From assembly GCA_963764805.1 (NCBI GenBank), contig CAVXUB010000003.1, positions 434,001 through 498,000 of the forward strand: 64,000 nucleotides of DNA, read 5' to 3'. This document shows positions 18,871 to 28,722 of this stretch, one piece after another. The DNA is from CAVXUB01 sp963764805. GTDB taxonomy: Bacteria > Actinomycetota > Acidimicrobiia > Acidimicrobiales > Bog-793. The position numbers were made by a program, and so were the translations under genes. Each line of letters opens with the position of its first letter. Position 1 is the first letter of the stretch. The notes beneath the pieces are model-generated. The model was given only the letters and a program-made list of their open reading frames with translations, did not search any database and was not told where the DNA came from.

Positions 18871-19470
18871 ATGAGACGACCGACAGCGACTTCAACGGGC
18901 GGACCGGCCGCGCATCCGTGGGCACGGCGCCTCACCGTCGGCGGCGCCGTCGTAGCCGTGGCACTGGCAGCGGCGGCCTGCGGCGGCGGCTCGGCTGCTC
19001 CGAGCGGGTCCTCGGGCAGTGGTAGCACCACCAGCCCCACCGCCGGCAGCGGTGGTGCCGGCGGCCTGATGGTCAAGATGGCCCAGATCCCCGGCACGGG
19101 CTCGGTGCTCGTCGACTCGAAGGGCTACACCCTTTACAGGTTCACCCCCGACACCTCGACGAGCTCAGCGTGCACGGGGGGCTGCGCCAGCACCTGGCCG
19201 CCGCTTCTTCTTCCGGCGGGTGTGGCCAGCCCTACGGCCGGTTCGGGTGTCTCCGGTCTCGGCACGATAAGCCGGGGCGGCGGCCAGATGCAGGTCACGT
19301 ACATGGGCCATCCGCTCTACACGTACTCCGGCGACTCGGCACCAGGACAGACGAACGGAAAGGGCATCAGCCCCCAGTGGTTCGTGATGACGGTCGGTTC
19401 CTCGTCGGGCGGCGCCACTACCACGACTACGCCCAACGGGACCACGACCAGCGGAGGCTACGGGTACTGA
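18871..19470 (+). CDS. Secreted lipoprotein of the Lipoprotein_15/COG4315 type
   Basis: About 199 residues. A signal peptide with twin arginines near the start ends in a lipobox (LAAAAC), followed by a Ser/Gly/Thr-rich linker. The body carries the family repeat of unknown function: LVDSKGYTLYRFTPD with a CTGGCASTWPPL segment, and a second related unit (MGHPLYTYSGD). A Thr-rich tail closes the protein. ATG 18871 has an ideal GGAGG 7 nt upstream. It is monocistronic between divergent dapD and convergent lexA. Function unknown; probably an anchored envelope protein. Confidence 0.82.
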   Translation: MRRPTATSTGGPAAHPWARRLTVGGAVVAVALAAAACGGGSAAPSGSSGSGSTTSPTAGSGGAGGLMVKMAQIPGTGSVLVDSKGYTLYRFTPDTSTSSACTGGCASTWPPLLLPAGVASPTAGSGVSGLGTISRGGGQMQVTYMGHPLYTYSGDSAPGQTNGKGISPQWFVMTVGSSSGGATTTTTPNGTTTSGGYGY

Positions 19471-19494
19471 GGCGTCCGCTGGCAGCCCGCGGGC

Positions 19495-20130
19495 TCAGAG
19501 CCGGCGGAGGACGGTGACCACCTTGCCGTAGATGGTGACGTCGGCGGGGTCGAGCACGATCTCCTGGAAGTCCTTGTTCGAGGGGACGAGCACGACCTTG
19601 CTGCCCCGCCGCTTGTAGGTCTTCACGGTGGCCTCCTCGCCCGGGATGCCGGCGACGATGACGTCGCCTGCCGTGGCCTCTTCCTGCTGGCGGGCGACGA
19701 CGAAGTCGCCGTGGAGGATGCCGGCCTCAACCATCGACTCGCCGCGAACCCTCAGCATGAACAGCGGACCCTTGCCCGTGAAATCCTCGGGCAGGGGGAG
19801 GACGTCCTCCACGTTCTCCTGGGCGAGCACGCCCATGCCGGCGGCGACGTCCCCGATCAGCGGCACGTGAGCCGCCGGGCGGGCGCGGACCATCGCTCCC
19901 GAACCGGGCTCGAACTGGACCACGATCGCCCTCGGCTTGGTGGGGTCGCGCTGCAGGTAGCCCTCCCGCTGGAGCACCTTGAGATGGGTGTGCACCGTCG
20001 AGGAGGAGGCGAGGCCGACCGCCTCGCCGATCTCGCGCACCGACGGCGGGAACCCCCGCTCCTTGATCTGCTCGGCGATGAACTCCAGGATCTGGAGCCG
20101 CTTCCCCTCCAAGATGAATACCTCTTCCAT
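19495..20130 (-). CDS. lexA: SOS response repressor LexA
   Basis: A 211-residue repressor and self-cleaving S24 peptidase. The N-terminal winged helix has SVREIGEAVGLASSSTVHTH as recognition region. The Ala-Gly cleavage site is in DVAAGMG, the catalytic serine in RGESMVEAGI and the general-base lysine in EATVKTYKRR. ATG 20130 has AAGGAG 7 nt upstream. The SOS box at 20273-20286 in the divergent promoter predicts autoregulation and control of the LysM gene. The order lexA, LysM protein, nrdR is the same as in mycobacteria. Confidence 0.97.
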   Translation of the reverse strand: MEEVFILEGKRLQILEFIAEQIKERGFPPSVREIGEAVGLASSSTVHTHLKVLQREGYLQRDPTKPRAIVVQFEPGSGAMVRARPAAHVPLIGDVAAGMGVLAQENVEDVLPLPEDFTGKGPLFMLRVRGESMVEAGILHGDFVVARQQEEATAGDVIVAGIPGEEATVKTYKRRGSKVVLVPSNKDFQEIVLDPADVTIYGKVVTVLRRL

Positions 20131-20272
20131 CTGGTGCTCCTTCCTCTCCGTCTCGCCACTCCCGCTGGTCGACGTGCCGCACGCGGCACGGCACGTCGAG
20201 ACGAGGATACCTGGTGGACGGTTGCAAGGCAAACATCCGTTCGTCACACGGGTGTTCGATCCCCTCTTGACT

Positions 20273-20286
20273 CGAACGGACGTTCG
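20273..20286. promoter_or_regulatory. LexA-binding SOS box
   Basis: CGAACGGACGTTCG matches the actinobacterial SOS box CGAAC-N4-GTTCG exactly. It lies between the divergent lexA and LysM-protein genes, 143 and 90 bp from their starts, so one operator can serve both. Confidence 0.88.
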
Positions 20287-20375
20287 TGTAACCATGAGGA
20301 CAAGACGAACGTGTGTGCGCCCGCCGATTGTGGGCCATGACGACTGGGCGAGGGCGCCCGGAGCAGGAGGCGACG

Positions 20376-20810
20376 ATGGCAGCTATCTCTCTGCGGTACG
20401 AGTGCTTCGACACCGGCGCCGCCACCGAACTCGCCACCTGTCTCCCACCCCCGCCCGTTCGCCCGGCGCCTGTTCGCCCGGCGCCTGTTCGCCCGGCGCC
20501 TGCGGAGAGCACAGCCACATGGCGAGGGTTGCGGCGCCTCCTCCCCGGCGTCGTCTCCCTCGCCGTGCTGGCGGGGATCTGGCTCGGGGCCGGCGCGCTG
20601 CATCCGGGTGTCGTGCCGCAGCCTGGGCATAGGGCGGCTGGTGGGAGCCTCGTCGCAGGTGCCACGTACGTAGCCGGCCCCGGCGACACGTTGTGGAGCA
20701 TCGCGGTGCGCCTCGCACCGTCGGCCGACCCGCGGCCCCTGGTTGCCGAGATGAGCTCGCAGCTCGACGGTTCGTCGCTGCAGCCGGGGGACCGGATCGT
20801 CCTGCCCTGA
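20376..20810 (+). CDS. LysM-domain membrane protein, probable SOS-induced division inhibitor
   Basis: About 144 residues: a Pro-rich cytoplasmic N-terminus with the repeated unit VRPAP, one membrane helix (about 55-75), and a C-terminal LysM domain (YVAGPGDTLWSIA to LQPGDRIVLP) that should bind peptidoglycan. By position between lexA and nrdR and by architecture it corresponds to mycobacterial Rv2719c and functionally to Bacillus YneA, which delay division during DNA damage. ATG 20376 has AGGAGG 5 nt upstream. The SOS box upstream supports LexA control. Confidence 0.82.
   Translation: MAAISLRYECFDTGAATELATCLPPPPVRPAPVRPAPVRPAPAESTATWRGLRRLLPGVVSLAVLAGIWLGAGALHPGVVPQPGHRAAGGSLVAGATYVAGPGDTLWSIAVRLAPSADPRPLVAEMSSQLDGSSLQPGDRIVLP
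20457..20501. repeat. 15-bp tandem repeat in the LysM-protein gene
   Basis: Three perfect copies of GTTCGCCCGGCGCCT (20457-20501) encode the repeated pentapeptide VRPAP. Copy number changes would keep the frame. Confidence 0.9.
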
Positions 20811-20898
20811 GCGGCGAGCATTGTTCGGGTGAGGCCATATGAGGGCGCCGTGGGGGGCAGTAGGGCGCCGCTGAAGATGGGTGAACTACCGTCGAGGC

Positions 20899-21378
20899 GT
20901 GCGGTGCCCGTGGTGTGGAGTCTCGGATGATCGCGTCGTCGATTCGCGCGAAGTCGAGCGAGGCGCTGCCATCAGGCGTCGCAGGGAGTGCCTCGGGTGC
21001 CAGAGGCGGTTCACCACGTTCGAACGTTTCGATGAGGCCGTCCTATGGGTCTTGAAGCGTTCGGGCCAGCGCGAGCCGTTCTCGCAGGAGAAGATCGTGT
21101 CCGGCGTGAGGTCGGCCACCAAGAACCGTCCTGTCGAGCTCGGCGACATAGATGCTCTGGCCAACCACGTCGAGCAGGCGCTTCGCGCCACCGGGCCGGA
21201 GGTGACGAGCGAGCAGGTGGGAATGGCGGTTCTCGACCGGCTGCGCGAGCTGGACGAGGTCGCCTACCTGCGATTCGCCAGCGTCTACAAGGGGTTCGAA
21301 GGGGTCCGCGACTTCCAGCGGGAGGCAGGGTTGCTCTCGAAGAGGACGGCGCCGAAGACTCCTGCACCCAATGGTTGA
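20899..21378 (+). CDS. nrdR: Transcriptional repressor NrdR
   Basis: About 159 residues. The N-terminal zinc ribbon has RCPWC and CLGCQRRF (C-x2-C twice) and is followed by an ATP-cone domain (from KRSGQREPFSQEKI, residues about 50-140). NrdR represses ribonucleotide reductase genes in response to dATP/ATP. I chose GTG 20899 because the family normally starts M-R-C-P; GTG 20881 would add six residues. dinB follows 99 bp later on the same strand. Confidence 0.94.
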   Translation: MRCPWCGVSDDRVVDSREVERGAAIRRRRECLGCQRRFTTFERFDEAVLWVLKRSGQREPFSQEKIVSGVRSATKNRPVELGDIDALANHVEQALRATGPEVTSEQVGMAVLDRLRELDEVAYLRFASVYKGFEGVRDFQREAGLLSKRTAPKTPAPNG

Positions 21379-21477
21379 CCCTCGGGGAGGTCGGCCATGA
21401 CCCAGTTGCCGAACGAGCTCTCGAGCAGGGTGCCCCAAGTGGCGCCTGCACCTTGAGGGCCCGGGACGGAGGGATCG

Positions 21478-22926
21478 ATGAGCGACGACACCGACGTCGG
21501 CGGCAGTGCGACGGACGTCCTGCACGTCGACATGGACTGCTTCTTCGCCGCAGTGGAAGCTCTAGACGATCCGAGTCTCGCCGGTAAGCCCCTGATCGTG
21601 GGCGGGGAAGGTGGCAGGGGAGTGGTCGCCTCTTGTTCCTACGAGGCACGTGCATATGGGGTTCACTCCGCTATGCCCTCCGTGCAGGCACGCCGGCTCT
21701 GCCCGACCGCGATCTTCGTGGGGGGCCACTACAACCGATACACGGAGGTGAGCGCGCAGCTACATGAGATCTTCGCCGACTTCACGCCGCTCATCGAGCC
21801 CGTCTCTCTCGACGAGGCGTTCCTCGACGTCGGCGGGGCGCACCGCCTCCTCGGAGACAGCGTCTCGATAGCACGAGCCATACGCGCCGATGTCGAGGCG
21901 AAGTTGGGGCTCAGTTGCTCGGTCGGTGTCGCCCGCTCGAAGCTCATCGCCAAGCTGGCCTCACGCGCCGCCAAGCCGAAGGCGTCGAAGACGGGGCCAG
22001 TCCCAGGACCGGGAGTGATGCGAGTGGCACCCGAAGAGGAGATCGAGTTCCTGCACAGGTTGCCGGTACGCGCCATCTGGGGGGTCGGGCCGAAGACAGC
22101 TGATCGCCTGAAGCGCTACGCCGTCTCCACCGTCGGCGACCTGGCGATGGTCGGCGAGGCCAGCCTGACGCGTCTGCTCGGGTCGGCTATGGGCAAGCAG
22201 CTGCACGCTCTCGCCTGGGGGAGGGACGAGCGCCCGGTGGAGGTCGACCGGGCCCTCAAGTCGGTCGGGCACGAGGAGACCTTTGCCCGCGACGACCACG
22301 ACGCGGCGTCCCTGCACCGGCAGGCGGTCCGGATGTCCGATGCCGTCGGTGCCCGCCTGCACGAGGCGGGGGTGGAGGGGCGGACGGTGACGGTGAAGGT
22401 GCGTTTCGGTGACTTCTCGATGACGACGCGTTCCGAAACGCTCCGCAGCCCGACCTCGTCAGGTCTTGTGATCGCCCGGGTGGCGGCCGCCCTGCTGGAG
22501 ACCGTGGAGGTCAACCTCGGGGTCCGCCTCCTCGGAATAAGCGTGTCGGGCCTGGTGCGCCGCCCGCAGGAGACGCTCTCTTCGCGGGAGACGTTGTCTT
22601 CGCAGGAGTCGCTCTCCTCGCAGGGGACGATGCCGGCGGGTGGCGAAGGGGTCCAACAACCTGTGGGCGAGCAGCTCAGCTTCGAGATCCTCGCCGGTGA
22701 CGGCCGGCCGGTGGCTGACCGGGCCGACCGAGAGTCGAGCCAGCTGGAGGAGATCGATGCCGCGGTCGACGCGATCCGCCGCCGCTTCGGCGTAGAGGCC
22801 GTCGGCCCTGCCTCGATCACCGGCCCCGGCGGGCTCGAGGTCAAGCGGCGGGGAGACGCCCAGTGGGGTCCGGCAGACCGTTCGGGCGCTGGCCGCGGCG
22901 ACGGCCCGGCCGAACCACGCCGGTAG
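21478..22926 (+). CDS. dinB: DNA polymerase IV (Y family)
   Basis: A 482-residue translesion polymerase. The catalytic acidic motifs are HVDMDCFFAAVE and SLDEAFLD; the SCSYEARAYGVHSAMP segment, the helix-hairpin-helix region (IWGVGPKTADRL) and the little-finger domain follow. Residues about 363-381 are a low-complexity insert from three 18-nt repeats, and the C-terminus ends with a disordered tail of about 60 residues. ATG 21478 has GGAGGG 4-5 nt upstream. No SOS box is visible directly upstream, so damage induction is not shown here. Confidence 0.95.
   Translation: MSDDTDVGGSATDVLHVDMDCFFAAVEALDDPSLAGKPLIVGGEGGRGVVASCSYEARAYGVHSAMPSVQARRLCPTAIFVGGHYNRYTEVSAQLHEIFADFTPLIEPVSLDEAFLDVGGAHRLLGDSVSIARAIRADVEAKLGLSCSVGVARSKLIAKLASRAAKPKASKTGPVPGPGVMRVAPEEEIEFLHRLPVRAIWGVGPKTADRLKRYAVSTVGDLAMVGEASLTRLLGSAMGKQLHALAWGRDERPVEVDRALKSVGHEETFARDDHDAASLHRQAVRMSDAVGARLHEAGVEGRTVTVKVRFGDFSMTTRSETLRSPTSSGLVIARVAAALLETVEVNLGVRLLGISVSGLVRRPQETLSSRETLSSQESLSSQGTMPAGGEGVQQPVGEQLSFEILAGDGRPVADRADRESSQLEEIDAAVDAIRRRFGVEAVGPASITGPGGLEVKRRGDAQWGPADRSGAGRGDGPAEPRR
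22567..22620. repeat. 18-bp imperfect tandem repeat within dinB
   Basis: Three 18-nt units (22567-22584, 22585-22602, 22603-22620) encode the related hexapeptides QETLSS, RETLSS and QESLSS in the linker between the little-finger domain and the C-terminal tail. Confidence 0.85.
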
Positions 22927-23082
22927 CGCTCGAGGCAGGCGCCGTAGGGTCCCCGCGCGCCGGGCTGCCGTTGCGGAACTGCCATTGTTGACCGCGCTGT
23001 GCTGCGCGAAGATGGAGATGACTATCCGTCTGTATCGTGCCTGAAAGCCGGGCGACGGCAGGAGGGAGTTCGGGAGGAGCGG

Positions 23083-23457
23083 GTGCCGCTTTCCGAGGAA
23101 GAACAGCGAATTCTCCACGAGATGGAGCGCAAGCTCTACGAGAACGACCCCGGATTCGTGAGCCGCGTTCGCTCCGAGCCAGGTGCCCGCAATGCCGCCA
23201 GAGCCTGCCGCTGGTGCGTGGTGGCCTTCCTCGTAGGGGCAGTTTTCCTGGTGGTCACGTTTCGTTCGTCCCTGCTGCTCGGGACCCTCGGCTTCCTGAT
23301 GATGCTTGCTTCTGCACTCTTCTTCGAGAGGTCCTTGCGGCAGCTCGACGGCCCGGTGTTCGGCGCCCTGTCGCGGGCTGTACGCGGCCGTGGCCTCGGC
23401 GAGGAGATCTCCGACCTGATGCGGCGTTCACGCTCGCATTTCAAGCACCAGGGCTGA
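23083..23457 (+). CDS. DUF3040 membrane protein
   Basis: About 124 residues. It starts with the DUF3040 signature PLSEEEQRILHEMERKL, an amphipathic cytoplasmic segment, then two adjacent membrane helices (about 50-68 and 72-90) and a basic C-terminal tail. GTG 23083 has GGGAGGAG 4 nt upstream; longer readings lack the family start. The family is confined largely to Actinobacteria and has no established function. It lies between dinB and a ROK kinase gene without obvious operon links. Confidence 0.85.
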   Translation: MPLSEEEQRILHEMERKLYENDPGFVSRVRSEPGARNAARACRWCVVAFLVGAVFLVVTFRSSLLLGTLGFLMMLASALFFERSLRQLDGPVFGALSRAVRGRGLGEEISDLMRRSRSHFKHQG

Positions 23458-23482
23458 TTCCCGCCTTCCTTCGTCCTAGGTG

Positions 23483-24412
23483 ATGATCGCGTCGGACGCG
23501 CCTGCCACCGGTGGGCTCTGCCTCGCCATCGACATCGGGGGCACCAAGATCGCCGCCGCCCTCGTCGACTCGAGCGGCTCGATCCTCCACCGCGACCAGT
23601 TGCGGACGCCTCGGGCTGACGACGGCGACAAGCTCTTCCGGCTGGTCGCAGATCTGGTGACGATCAACTCCGAAGAGGCGCGCCGCCAGCAGCTCGGGGG
23701 GATCGTGGTCTGCGGCGTGGGTACGGTCGGTCCGATGACCTCCCGGGGAGAGACCGTCTCGCCCCTCAACATCCCGGCTTGGCGGCGTTACCCGCTGCGC
23801 GGCCGTCTCGCTGAGCTGCCGGAGCTGGCGGGCGTCCCGCTGGCGATCGACAACGACGCCAAGGCACTTGCGCTGGCAGAGGGGTGGCTCGGCGCCGCCG
23901 CTGGCGAACGCAGCTTCATCGCGCTCGTGGTCTCGACCGGCGTCGGGGGCGGGATCGTCCTCGACGGCCGATTGCTCGACGGGTCGGCGGGAAATGCCGG
24001 GCACATCGGACACATCGTGGTGGAGCCCGCAGGACGCATCTGTGCGTGCGGTGGCCAGGGGTGCCTGGAGGCCGAGGCTTCTGGCATGTCGATCGAGGCG
24101 ATCACCGGCGCGCCGGCGGCCGACGCGCCGCGGGAGGTCGTCGAACGCTGCGGCACCCTCGTCGGCCGGGCGGTGGCATCGGTCGCAAACCTGCTCGACC
24201 TGAGGCTGGCGGTGGTAGCGGGCTCTGTTGCGCTCGGCTTCGGCGCCCCGTTCTTCCTGGCCGCTCAGCGCGAGGTCGACCGCCGCGCCTGCCTCGACCA
24301 TTCCCGGGGCACCAGGGTGGAGCAGGCCGGTCTCGGTGCCGACGGGCCACTCGTCGGTGCTGCGGCTGTGGGCTGGCGGGCGGTAGGGCGCCCCACGTCC
24401 GAGGTGCGATGA
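23483..24412 (+). CDS. ROK-family sugar kinase (glucokinase-like)
   Basis: About 309 residues. The phosphate-binding loop is DIGGTKIAA; the catalytic aspartate is in AIDNDAKA. STGVGGGIV and the ROK signature NAGHIGHIVVEPAG are followed by the zinc motif CACGGQGCLE. These features fit a glucokinase or related hexose kinase; transcriptional ROK repressors would have an N-terminal DNA-binding domain, which is absent. GTG 23480 directly precedes ATG 23483; neither has a strong ribosome binding site. Its stop overlaps the next start (ATGA). Confidence 0.88.
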   Translation: MIASDAPATGGLCLAIDIGGTKIAAALVDSSGSILHRDQLRTPRADDGDKLFRLVADLVTINSEEARRQQLGGIVVCGVGTVGPMTSRGETVSPLNIPAWRRYPLRGRLAELPELAGVPLAIDNDAKALALAEGWLGAAAGERSFIALVVSTGVGGGIVLDGRLLDGSAGNAGHIGHIVVEPAGRICACGGQGCLEAEASGMSIEAITGAPAADAPREVVERCGTLVGRAVASVANLLDLRLAVVAGSVALGFGAPFFLAAQREVDRRACLDHSRGTRVEQAGLGADGPLVGAAAVGWRAVGRPTSEVR

Positions 24413-24657
24413 GCAGCTACTTGCTGCCCGCCGTTCTCGCCGTCCTCGTGCGACCACGGCTGTGGTTGATCGCCCTCTACGAGCTGAGAGTCCTCGCGGT
24501 CTCCGGCTGGTGGAAGAGCTGGCCGCCCTTGCCAAAGCCCGGGCGCTCCTGGATCGAGTTCCGGGCGGAAACCCAGTACGGGCACAAGCAGGCCGATCCG
24601 TCGCCAGAGGACATCCTGGCCTGGCTGGAGTGGTGCCGGAAGACCCGCAGGGCTTGA
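24409..24657 (+). CDS. Small membrane-associated protein of unknown function
   Basis: An 82-residue protein coupled to the ROK kinase by an ATGA overlap. Residues 4-32 are hydrophobic with interspersed Arg and could form one membrane or membrane-surface helix. The second half is polar, Trp-rich and has the segment AETQYGHKQADPSPED followed by a short helix. I do not recognise a family. The tight coupling argues that it is a real gene. Confidence 0.6.
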   Translation: MSSYLLPAVLAVLVRPRLWLIALYELRVLAVSGWWKSWPPLPKPGRSWIEFRAETQYGHKQADPSPEDILAWLEWCRKTRRA

Positions 24658-24779
24658 GCGCCGGCCAAGGTCGGCTTCGACCTGGTGGGTTCGCCCGCAA
24701 TGCATGGGGCCGCGCTGACCGTTGCGGTAGCCTCACTGCAGGATGCGGCCGCGAGGCAGGGAGTGATCAAGGAGCAGGC

Positions 24780-25292
24780 GTGATCGGACGGGCGCTGGTG
24801 TTGAACGCGACCTTCGAGCCGCTTTGCGTCGTCGCCTCCCGGCGCGCCCTCGTCCTCGTCCTGGACCAGAAGGCCGAGATGCTGCACGGCACCGGCTACG
24901 CGTTCCACTCGGCGCGGACGTCTTTCCCCGAGCCCTCGGTCGTCCGGCTGGCGAGCTACGTGAAGGTGCCCCACCAGAGCCGCGTCGCGATCACCCGCCG
25001 GAGCGTGTTCGCCCGCGACGCTCACCGTTGCCAGTACTGCGGCGCGCAGGCCGAGAACATCGATCACGTAGTGCCTCGCAGCCGCGGTGGCACGCATACG
25101 TGGGAGAACGTGGTCGCTGCATGCCGCCGGTGCAACGCGCGCAAGGAGGACCGGCTTGTCGACGAGGCTGGGTTCGTCCTGCGGCGCCCGCCGAAAGCCC
25201 CCCGCTCACGGGTCTGGCTACTTGCCGTGGGCGGAGAGCTGCGGACGGAGTGGGAGCAGTACGTCGGCGCCGTGCTGGAGCACGCCGTCTAG
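24780..25292 (+). CDS. HNH endonuclease family protein
   Basis: About 170 residues. The N-terminal half (LVLNATFEPLCVV...) is typical of stand-alone actinobacterial HNH proteins. The HNH/zinc domain reads CQYCGAQAENIDHVVPRSRGG then CRRCNARKED, with both CxxC pairs and the DH catalytic dyad. GTG 24780 has AAGGAG 6 nt upstream. No restriction or toxin partner is adjacent. Family members are widespread and conserved in Actinobacteria and their cellular role is unclear. Confidence 0.9.
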   Translation: MIGRALVLNATFEPLCVVASRRALVLVLDQKAEMLHGTGYAFHSARTSFPEPSVVRLASYVKVPHQSRVAITRRSVFARDAHRCQYCGAQAENIDHVVPRSRGGTHTWENVVAACRRCNARKEDRLVDEAGFVLRRPPKAPRSRVWLLAVGGELRTEWEQYVGAVLEHAV

Positions 25293-25319
25293 GCACGCCC
25301 GGGCCCTCGGGCCCGTCTG

Positions 25320-25390
25320 GTCCCTCGGGCCGGTCGAGGCCCTCAGGCCGGTCGGGGCCTTCAGGCCGGTCGGGGCCTTCAGGCCCTCAG
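25320..25390. repeat. 18-bp tandem repeat downstream of the HNH and ahcY genes
   Basis: About four units of 18 nt related to GGCCTTCAGGCCGGTCGG fill the gap between the HNH gene (+) and the 3' end of ahcY (-). Each unit contains the palindrome-like GGCC...GGCC, so the array could fold and may act as a bidirectional terminator (inference). Confidence 0.8.
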
Positions 25391-25397
25391 CAGCGCC

Positions 25398-26834
<1,437 letters not shown>

Positions 26835-26848
26835 TGCTTCCTCTCTCT

Positions 26849-26897
26849 GTTCGGGTTCACGCGCCGTTCGGGTTGATGCGCCGTTCGGGTTCATGCA
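26849..26897. repeat. 17-bp tandem repeat between merR and ahcY
   Basis: Three imperfect 17-nt units beginning GTTCGGGTT occupy 26849-26897, covering the end of merR and the leader just upstream of the ahcY ribosome binding site. Confidence 0.8.
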
Positions 26898-27329
26898 CTG
26901 TGCCGGGTGGCGGCGTCCACCGCGCCGGCGAGGAGCCGCTGTTGCTTGTCCTGCTCGTAACGGAGCCAATCGGGCTCGATGACCAAGGCGAGGGGCGTGT
27001 ACGGTGCCGCCTCGGGTACTGGCGCTGGTGCTGCGCTCGGGTACTGCCTCCAGCCAGTCGGCGACCGCCTGCCGTAGGCGCTCTTCCCGCTGCATCCTCA
27101 ACGCGAAACCGACGTCGTTCAGCTCCACGCCGTGCTCTCGCAGGAGCGCCTTCAGCGTCTTCAACCTGGCGATGTCGGCGTCCGAGTAGAGGCGGTAGCC
27201 TGACGACGTGCGAGCGGGCTCCACGAGGCCCGAGCTCTCCACATACCGCAGCATCCTCGCGGACCAACCCGCCATGTCGGCTGCTTGCTGGATCGTCAAG
27301 CCTTCCTTGTTTGTGAGCACCGGCGCCAC
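26891..27329 (-). pseudogene. MerR-family regulator upstream of ahcY, frameshifted (probable indel)
   Basis: The N-terminal winged helix (LTIQQAADMAGWSARMLRY, SSGYRLYSDADIARL) is a clear MerR DNA-binding domain followed by a short helical region. After about residue 95 the frame becomes unnatural, while the shifted frame from about 27005 down to the TGA at 26891 reads EPDWLRYEQDKQQRLLAG, a plausible helical end. One base should be removed between about 27000 and 27060. The restored protein is about 145 residues. Without the correction the frame runs into ahcY and gives a false 643-residue fusion. GTG 27329 is the likely start. The near-palindrome at 27331-27348 may be its operator. Confidence 0.7.
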
Positions 27330-27330
27330 C

Positions 27331-27348
27331 TTATCACGATCGTGTCAA
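27331..27348. promoter_or_regulatory. Palindromic operator candidate for the MerR regulator
   Basis: TTATCACGATCGTGTCAA contains the perfect palindrome CACGATCGTG with flanks that match at 14 of 18 positions overall. It lies immediately before the merR start and overlaps a TTGACA-like element on the minus strand, as expected for autoregulation (inference). Confidence 0.45.
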
Positions 27349-27462
27349 GGTTGACGCGGCTGGATCTTTGTAGCGCCGGCGCGGTATCACTGCCCTCGCA
27401 GGATGTGAAGCTGCGCCCCCGAGGCGGTCTTACAGATCTCCGAAAAATCTCTGAAGATTCGC

Positions 27463-27490
27463 TTGACAGAGGTTCTTGATCTTGTATAAT
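27463..27490 (+). promoter_or_regulatory. Consensus sigma-70 promoter of the DUF222-HNH gene
   Basis: TTGACA (27463-27468), a 16-nt spacer and TATAAT (27485-27490) are both perfect consensus boxes. The start codon is at 27498, 7 nt after the -10 box, so the transcript is probably leaderless. Confidence 0.85.
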
Positions 27491-27497
27491 CGAACAT

Positions 27498-28722
27498 ATG
27501 TTCGCACAGCTCGCACAGGCGGAGGAGGCGATTCGTCTCGGGGCCGCGAGCCTTGACGCGTCCCTGCTGTCCGGTGCGGAGGCCTCGAGCCTCTTCTCGT
27601 GCGCCGTCCGTCTCGAGCGGCTGTTGGGGTTCGTCAAGCTCGCGTCGCTGGCGCGAGTCGTCGAGACGCGCCAGCACTTTGAAGAGGGTTCGGGGACGCC
27701 CGGCCGTTTCGTCTCGCGGCGTGGCTCATTGTTCGCACGGCGAAGGTGTACGGCTGTCCGAGACCGCCGAGCAGCTGCAGACGCTGCCTGATCTGACGGC
27801 GGCTCTCCGAAGGGGGGAGCTCGATCCCTCCTCGGCGCATCTTGTAGCGAGTGCCGCGGCTTCCGCGCCGGAGCGTGAGCACGAGCTCGTTCAGCTCGCC
27901 CGCTCCGGATCGTTCTCCGACCTGAAGCGGGCCTGTGCCAAGGAAGTGGCGTCGCGCGAGGGGGAAGACGACAAGCTCACTCGGGAGCGGACGATCCACG
28001 AGAACCGCTACCTTCGCACCTGGACAGGCCGGGACGGATCGGGCAAGGGAGAGTTCTCCCTGTCGCCCGCTGACTTCGCCCGCCTCCTCGCGTCTCTCGA
28101 GAAGGAGACCGACGAACTGATCGAGGAGGCGGCCAAGCGCTCAGACGAGGAGATCACGCTCGCCAACCTTCGGGCCGATGCTCTGATCGCGCTGGCCGGC
28201 CGGCCCAAGGGCGAAGGGGGAGGCGCGCGGCCCGTCTTCGTGCTCCGTGTCGACCTGGATGCGCTGAAGCGCGGTGCCACTCGGTCGGGCGAGACATGCG
28301 AGATACAGGGCGTGGGCGAGGTCTCGGTCACGACTGCCCGTTCGCTTCTCGGCGAGGCGACTTTGAAGCTCGTTGTCCGGAAGGGGAGGGACCCGCGCTC
28401 GATCACCAACCTCGGGAGGTACGTAGGACAAAGCATGACCACCGCCCTCTGGGAGCGCGACGGCGGGTGTGTGGTCTGTCGGACTACGCGCCACATCGAG
28501 CGCGACCACTGGCGGGTCGACTTTGTCGACTGCGGGAAGACCGAGTTGGCCAACCTCTGCCTGCTCTGCAAGTCCTGCCACAGGATGAAGACCCACCGAG
28601 GTTGGCGCCTCGAGGGCGGCCCCGGCAGGTGGCGTTGGTTACCGCCGCTCGACGACTTCGACTCGGAAGGCGACGGGCCCCTTGAAGGGTTCCGTCCGAG
28701 ACCCGAGGCGATACCGGCCTGA
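27498..28722 (+). pseudogene. DUF222/13E12-type protein with C-terminal HNH domain, two frameshifts
   Basis: An actinobacterial DUF222-HNH protein, a multicopy family often regarded as selfish or repeat-like. The first frame covers residues 1-65. A second frame covers DARPFRLAAWLIVRTAK, and a third continues VRLSETAEQLQTLP to the C-terminal HNH domain (CVVCRTTRHIERDHW, CLLCKSCHRMKTH). Adding one G to GGGG at 27692-27695 and one G at 27745-27746 restores a continuous protein of about 408 residues, without other lesions. ATG 27498 lies directly at the predicted transcription start. Two deletions in G-runs point to sequencing error, although decay of a dispensable element is also possible. Confidence 0.78.

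Noticed and set aside
20240..20270. tRNA T-loop-like sequence GTTCGATCCC
   Set aside because: No acceptor, D or anticodon arms can be built around it; it lies in the lexA promoter region.
25320..25390. CRISPR array
   Set aside because: The units are directly adjacent with no spacers and no cas genes are present; it is a simple tandem repeat.
26835..26900. SAM/SAH riboswitch upstream of ahcY
   Set aside because: The leader is short and consists of the 17-nt repeat plus the end of merR; no riboswitch core is recognisable.
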